Source of the DNA: Propionibacteriaceae bacterium
Lineage (GTDB): Bacteria; Actinomycetota; Actinomycetes; Propionibacteriales; Propionibacteriaceae
DNA length: 6,859 nucleotides
Assembly: GCA_009781325.1 (NCBI GenBank)
Contig: WQYJ01000110.1
Location: forward strand, 1-6,859
Reading direction: 5' to 3'
Shown here: piece after piece, positions 5,168 through 6,859 of the stretch
Layout of the letters: each line of letters opens with the position of its first letter
Numbering within the stretch: the stretch's first letter is position 1
Made by a program: the position numbers and the translations under genes
Notes under the pieces: model-generated
What the model was told of the DNA's origin: nothing
Database searches by the model: none
The model's input: the letters and a program-made list of their open reading frames with translations, nothing else

Positions 5168-6472
5168 GTGACGAAATCCCGTGAACTTGTTCTTGTAGTC
5201 GATCGTGGTGTTCCATACGCCCAACTCATAGCCCGGCGGGTACGCGAAGCCGGTGTCTATTCCGAAATCATCCCCGTATCCACCCCTGTCCCGGAGATCC
5301 AAGCCAGAGGTGCCTCAGCCATCGTGTTGGCAGGCGGTCCTATGGCCGACTCCTACATCGAACTGGGGATTCCCATCTTCGGGATCGGTGACGGTTTCGA
5401 GGAAATCACACCAGGTTTAGCAGCCGTACTGCGCGGAGAGGATATCGATACCGATCATGGTCAGCAGTCATTGACGCAGTTCCTCTATGGGGTTGCAGGG
5501 TTGTCGGCCCAGTGGAATGCGTCGGTCTTCGTTGAGGAGGCAATTGCGGCGATTCGCGCCCAAGTTGGCGACGCCCAGGTGCTCTGCGGTCTGTCCGGCG
5601 GTGTGGATTCCGCCGTCTGTGCGGCTCTGGTTCAACGAGCAGTCGGTGATCAACTGAGCTGTGTCTTCGTTGATACTGGATTGATGCGCAAGGGCGAAGT
5701 CGAATCTGTCGAGCGTGATTTCGTGGCAGCGACGGGGGCTCACCTCATCGTCACCAGGCAGGCTGATGTCTTCCTTGACAAACTCGCCGGAGTTACCGAT
5801 CCGGAGGCCAAGCGCAAGGCCATCGGTCACCAGTTCATCCGTACCTTCGAAGACGAGGCACGCAAACTTGCTGGAGAGAAGGGGATTAAGTTCCTCGTCC
5901 AAGGCACGATCTATCCTGATGTGGTCGAGTCCGGCAGCCCAACAGGCGGCACAATCAAGAGCCACCACAATGTCGGCGGTCTGCCTGAGGATCTGGACTT
6001 CGAGCTCGTCGAACCTCTGCGTTTCCTGTTCAAAGATGAGGTCCGTGCAGCCGGTGAAGAACTCGGGCTGCCGTCTTCAATGGTGTGGCGTCACCCCTTC
6101 CCAGGCCCTGGTTTGGCCGTACGTGTCGTCGGTGAGGTAACCAAGGATCGCCTCGATATCCTGCGCGAAGCTGATGCCATCGCAAACGAGGAACTCGTCG
6201 CAGCCGGCTTCGGCCGTACCATCTGGCAGTTCCCGGTTGTGCTGCTCGCAGACGTACGCTCGGTTGGTATGAAAGACGATGCGAGAACCTACGGTACGCC
6301 GGTTGTTCTGCGCCCAATCACCAGCCTGGACGCCACCACCGCCGAATGGGGACGCCTGCCCTACGACCTAGTCGAGAAGATTTCGACAAGGATCACCTCC
6401 GAAGTCCCGCAGATCAACCGCGTCGTCCTCGACGTCACCTCGAAGCCCCCAGCCACCATTGAGTGGGAGTAG
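5168..6472 (+). CDS. guaA: GMP synthase with vestigial glutamine amidotransferase domain
   Basis: GMP synthase converts XMP to GMP with ATP and an amide nitrogen. The synthetase part looks complete: ATP-pyrophosphatase loop CGLSGGVDSAV (140-150), VFVDTGLMRKGE (167-178), LVQGTIYPDVVES (243-255), KSHHNVGGLPEDL (264-276), RHPFPGPGL (308-316) and the C-terminal TIEWE. The N-terminal domain is not. It begins normally (VLVVDRGVPYAQLIARRVRE) and keeps LAGGP, but where active enzymes have GICYGF it has GIGDGF, with Gly74 replacing the nucleophile. After about residue 90 it jumps to TDHGQQ, losing roughly 85 residues that normally carry the HPE catalytic pair. Total length is 434 against about 520. 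The frame stays open, so this is an in-frame loss. It probably needs free ammonia or a separate amidotransferase. Confidence 0.95.
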   Translation: MTKSRELVLVVDRGVPYAQLIARRVREAGVYSEIIPVSTPVPEIQARGASAIVLAGGPMADSYIELGIPIFGIGDGFEEITPGLAAVLRGEDIDTDHGQQSLTQFLYGVAGLSAQWNASVFVEEAIAAIRAQVGDAQVLCGLSGGVDSAVCAALVQRAVGDQLSCVFVDTGLMRKGEVESVERDFVAATGAHLIVTRQADVFLDKLAGVTDPEAKRKAIGHQFIRTFEDEARKLAGEKGIKFLVQGTIYPDVVESGSPTGGTIKSHHNVGGLPEDLDFELVEPLRFLFKDEVRAAGEELGLPSSMVWRHPFPGPGLAVRVVGEVTKDRLDILREADAIANEELVAAGFGRTIWQFPVVLLADVRSVGMKDDARTYGTPVVLRPITSLDATTAEWGRLPYDLVEKISTRITSEVPQINRVVLDVTSKPPATIEWE

Positions 6473-6486
6473 GACATGCCAGGGGG

Positions 6487-6519
6487 CCAGGTCCAACATC
6501 ATAAACTTAGGCTGATGGG
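6487..6519. repeat. Left arm of a 33-bp imperfect inverted repeat
   Basis: Its reverse complement matches 6740-6772 at 30 of 33 positions, including a perfect 15-bp block (6505-6519 with 6740-6754) and a perfect 11-bp block containing TATGATGTTGG. The two arms enclose the four-way-junction element. It starts 15 bases after the guaA stop. No target duplication is evident outside the arms. Confidence 0.85.
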
Positions 6520-6531
6520 CTAGGCCCTTTT
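6517..6531 (+). terminator. Weak intrinsic terminator candidate after guaA
   Basis: GGGC (6517-6520), loop TAG, GCCC (6524-6527), followed by TTTT. The stem is only four base pairs, so efficiency is doubtful. The large inverted element just downstream could add to termination of guaA transcripts. Confidence 0.3.
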
Positions 6532-6543
6532 CCGCATTTCCAA

Positions 6544-6668
6544 CCCCAGGTCATCCTGACGAAGTCAGGACCCCCGGCGGCCGATTTATGGACTCAACCC
6601 AGGGTTCTTTCCAAGTCCACACATTGGCCGCCGGGGGTCCTGCGCCTACGGCGCAGGATGACCTGGGG
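6544..6668. repeat. Perfect four-way-junction inverted repeat, right copy
   Basis: The element folds without a single unpaired base at its junction. Outer arms are 6544-6553 (CCCCAGGTCA) and 6659-6668 (TGACCTGGGG). Hairpin L is 6554-6570 (TCCTGAC, GAA, GTCAGGA). Inner arms are 6571-6582 (CCCCCGGCGGCC) and 6626-6637. Hairpin R is 6638-6658 (TCCTGCGCC, TAC, GGCGCAGGA). The 43-nt apical loop carries a further TGGACT (6589-6594)/AGTCCA (6614-6619) pairing. Hairpins L and R differ in sequence but each stays self-complementary. The element is related to 140-262. There is no coding potential inside; a MITE-like element or structured intergenic repeat is the likely class. Confidence 0.85.
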
Positions 6669-6685
6669 GCGGGTGCGTACGTGTG

Positions 6686-6752
6686 CCTAACACCTAGGAA
6701 TCCCTGCCTAATGTGCCAACAGCCTAGTCTCCTTTTGTCCCCATCAGCCTAA
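6686..6752. promoter_or_regulatory. Cluster of CCTA-containing short motifs
   Basis: The core CCTA, mostly as GCCTAA or GCCTAG, occurs at 6686, 6693, 6707, 6723 and 6748 in a 67-bp stretch, with two inverted copies at 6508-6511 and 6521-6524. This may be a regulator or transposase binding array upstream of the frame at 6783. No known operator was recognised. Confidence 0.3.
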
Positions 6753-6772
6753 GTGTATGATGTTGGGCCAGG
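6740..6772. repeat. Right arm of the 33-bp imperfect inverted repeat
   Basis: Inverted partner of 6487-6519, with mismatches only at 6755, 6767 and 6770. This arm contains the TATGAT box of the downstream frame and ends inside its ribosome binding site, so it may be both an element end and a promoter. Confidence 0.85.
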
Positions 6773-6775
6773 AGG
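6756..6775 (+). promoter_or_regulatory. -10 box and strong ribosome binding site for the frame at 6783
   Basis: TATGAT (6756-6761) is a good -10. TTGTCC at 6735-6740 is a possible -35, with a short 15-base spacer. GGAGG (6771-6775) lies seven bases before the ATG at 6783, the strongest Shine-Dalgarno in the window. Confidence 0.55.
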
Positions 6776-6782
6776 CTGTTGC

Positions 6783-6859
6783 ATGAATGCTGTTTCGAGT
6801 GATGAAGCGCCGGGCGGGATGAGACGCAAAACCATATGTTGGGGTTGTGGTGGACCCAC
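6783..6859 (+). CDS. Unidentified protein, N-terminal fragment with CxxC
   Basis: Only 25 complete codons are visible before the window ends. The start is supported by a GGAGG ribosome binding site seven bases upstream and a TATGAT box further up. The fragment begins MNAVSSDEAPGG, then a basic stretch MRRK and TICWGCGGP, whose Cys19 and Cys22 make a CxxC pair that could begin a zinc-binding motif. A second ATG at codon 13 is an alternative start but lacks a ribosome binding site. Because an inverted-repeat arm overlaps its promoter, an insertion sequence protein is one possibility, but the visible residues do not identify any family. Confidence 0.6.
   Translation, partial: MNAVSSDEAPGGMRRKTICWGCGGP

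Noticed and set aside
5168..5560. Possibility that the short GuaA N-terminus is a frameshift or wrong start
   Set aside because: An in-frame TAG four codons upstream fixes the start, the frame is continuous, and family-like sequence is present on both sides of the missing part. An in-frame deletion explains it better.
5468..5968. 166-codon minus-strand frame inside guaA
   Set aside because: Antisense shadow of the synthetase domain of GuaA, with no independent start signals or motifs.
6757..6786. Nine-codon upstream frame overlapping the ATG at 6783 by ATGA
   Set aside because: It starts inside the -10 box, so it would not be on the transcript from that promoter, and it has no ribosome binding site.
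6473..6786. Target-site duplication flanking the 33-bp inverted repeat
   Set aside because: The bases outside 6487 and 6772 do not match; GCCAGG appears on both sides but lies partly within the arms.

Overview
The window reads as a piece of an actinobacterial chromosome of moderately high G+C. The PurC, PurS, PurQ, MazG and GuaA proteins look actinobacterial, a DUF3039 protein is present, and several genes appear to start with TANNNT -10 boxes and no leader. The low-G+C side of the phylum, possibly a Propionibacteriaceae or Actinomycetales relative, is my guess only.

Layout. Bases 1-262 hold an 86-bp tandem repeat that ends in a large inverted repeat, followed by two overlapping, mutually exclusive hairpins (260-297). 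Then comes a forward operon: purC (317-1201), purS (1248-1484), purQ (1481-2158) and a glycerol-1-phosphate dehydrogenase-like gene (2155-3516). The last three are joined by ATGA overlaps. A small DUF3039 zinc-binding gene (3758-3513, minus strand) converges on the operon, and the two stop codons overlap inside a hairpin. Divergent from it are a SurA-N-like lipoprotein (3843-4454) and mazG (4451-5095), again overlapping at ATGA. guaA (5168-6472) follows with its own apparent leaderless promoter. Bases 6473-6782 have no gene. They hold a 125-bp element that folds on paper into a perfect four-way junction, enclosed by a 33-bp imperfect inverted repeat. A truncated reading frame with a strong ribosome binding site begins at 6783.

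Function. The core is purine nucleotide synthesis: SAICAR synthesis (PurC), FGAM synthetase subunits (PurS, PurQ) and XMP-to-GMP conversion (GuaA), with MazG as an NTP-cleaning enzyme nearby. The dehydrogenase is not a purine enzyme, and its place directly behind purQ is odd.

Most notable points. (1) GuaA is only 434 residues. Its glutamine amidotransferase domain has shrunk in frame, the catalytic Cys motif reads GIGDGF and the His/Glu segment is gone, while the ATP pyrophosphatase and dimerisation domains look intact. (2) A repeat family present at both ends of the window shows compensatory changes that keep a cruciform-like fold. (3) A probable G1P dehydrogenase is translationally coupled to purQ.
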